Of a DNA stretch of 5,443 bases, positions 4,918-5,443 are shown one piece after another. The number at the start of each line of letters is the position of its first letter. The first letter of the stretch is position 1. The translations under genes and the position numbers were made by a program. Location of the stretch: contig JACPVY010000215.1 of assembly GCA_016197345.1 (NCBI GenBank), forward strand, positions 1 to 5,443, given 5' to 3'. The notes under the pieces were generated by a model, which was given only the letters and a program-made list of their open reading frames with translations, had not been told where the DNA came from and did no database searches. Source of the DNA: Burkholderiales bacterium (GTDB lineage: Bacteria > Pseudomonadota > Gammaproteobacteria > Burkholderiales > Burkholderiaceae_D).

Positions 4918-5443
4918 ATGTCAGCCACCCTCCAGTTTTATTTCGACCCGATCAGCCCCTATGCATGGCTGGCGAGCAAAGCCTTGCCACGCTTAGAGGC
5001 GGCGGGCTTACAAGTGCAGTGCCAACCGGTGTTATTTGCCGGCTTGCTGAATGCCCACGGCCAAAAAGGCCCGGCGGAAATCCCAGCCAAGCGTGAATAC
5101 ACCTTCCGCGACGTCATGCGCTTAGCGGCGATGCAAGGCTTGAGCTTTGTCGGCCCACCGGGACACCCCTTCAATCCTTTGCAAGCCCTGCGTCTGTGTT
5201 GTACTGTCCCCCAAGGCAATGCACGCAATCAGCTAGCGCTTACATTGATGGCAGCGGTGTGGGAGCAAGGCATCGATATTTCCGACACCCAGCAATTGGG
5301 ACATATCCTTGACGCGAATGGCTATCCTAGCCGTGAATTACTCGCTGCTAGCGCTACGCCAGAGATCAAGCAACAATTGCAGCAAAATACCGATGAGGCA
5401 ATCAGCAAAGGCGGGCAGCCCCGTCGCGCGCTCGTTCGCGCGC
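4918..5443 (+). CDS. 2-hydroxychromene-2-carboxylate isomerase-like (DsbA-fold, kappa-GST type), 3' truncated
   Basis: The HCCA isomerase family is related to kappa-class glutathione transferases; characterised members use glutathione to isomerise 2-hydroxychromene-2-carboxylate in naphthalene breakdown, but most genomic members lack that pathway and their substrates are unknown. The 175 visible residues begin with FYFDPISPYAWLA (7-19). Ser13 of the SPY motif is in the position of the family's catalytic serine, and there is no CXXC, which rules out an ordinary DsbA. FNPLQALRL (about 85-93) and the helical insert region also fit. The start at 4918 suits the family N-terminus; ribosome binding is weak (AAGG 12 bases upstream), so coupling to the DUF4404 gene is plausible. 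After DEAISKG (160-166) the family usually continues VFGVPTF, but here it reads GQPRRALVRA to the edge, suggesting a frameshift or unreliable sequence. The cytosolic location is inferred from the lack of a signal peptide. Confidence 0.87.
   Translation, partial: MSATLQFYFDPISPYAWLASKALPRLEAAGLQVQCQPVLFAGLLNAHGQKGPAEIPAKREYTFRDVMRLAAMQGLSFVGPPGHPFNPLQALRLCCTVPQGNARNQLALTLMAAVWEQGIDISDTQQLGHILDANGYPSRELLAASATPEIKQQLQQNTDEAISKGGQPRRALVRA
5426..5443. other. GC-rich inverted repeat at the window edge
   Basis: GCGCGC at 5426-5431 and 5438-5443 flank TCGTTC, giving a 6-bp self-complementary stem that ends exactly at the last base. The last 34 bases contain only five A/T, far above the rest of the window. 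This stretch also breaks the expected protein motif of the isomerase gene, so it may be an assembly-end artefact rather than real sequence. Confidence 0.4.

Overview
The window looks like chromosomal DNA from a Gram-negative bacterium, most likely a betaproteobacterium of the Burkholderiales/Oxalobacteraceae type (an Undibacterium-like genome would fit). This is inferred from the combination of DUF2288 and DUF4404 proteins, a secreted Dcp-type M3 peptidase, a 2-hydroxychromene-2-carboxylate isomerase-like protein, medium GC by eye, and mixed TTA-leucine/GCG-alanine codon use. No rRNA or other marker is present, so the placement is tentative. Both edges cut through genes.

Layout, all genes on the + strand. 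(1) Bases 1-1842 hold the 3' part of an ABC transporter ATPase gene, overlapping by ATGA with a polytopic permease gene; together they form a two-gene export-type ABC operon. A 7-bp GC hairpin sits on the permease stop codon. (2) Bases 1843-2010 contain no gene but hold a long imperfect palindrome (1845-1968) that looks like a dispersed intergenic repeat. (3) Bases 2011-2331 encode a DUF2288 protein. (4) Bases 2332-2683 contain no gene, but 2399-2630 has the anatomy of a MITE: near-perfect 18-bp terminal inverted repeats starting CCTAGA and a 5-bp ATGAT direct repeat on each side, resembling IS1380-family ends. (5) Bases 2684-4572 are a broken gene for a signal-peptide-bearing M3 peptidase of the dipeptidyl carboxypeptidase type. 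An internal, frame-changing deletion near 4139-4146 removes the stretch that should carry the HEXXH zinc site. (6) Bases 4569-4627 carry a perfect tandem duplication of an 11-bp palindrome and an 8-bp hairpin abutting the Shine-Dalgarno of the next gene. (7) Bases 4628-4903 encode a DUF4404 protein. (8) Bases 4918-5443 encode the first 175 residues of a DsbA-fold HCCA-isomerase/kappa-GST-like protein, whose last residues stop matching the family just before the window edge.

The genes do not form one pathway. Only the ABC pair is clearly a functional unit; the others are typical housekeeping or poorly characterised betaproteobacterial genes. The most interesting content is the repeat-derived DNA in both larger intergenic gaps and the peptidase gene that has lost its catalytic centre while both flanks remain well conserved. 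No new defence, CRISPR or mobile-cargo system was seen.
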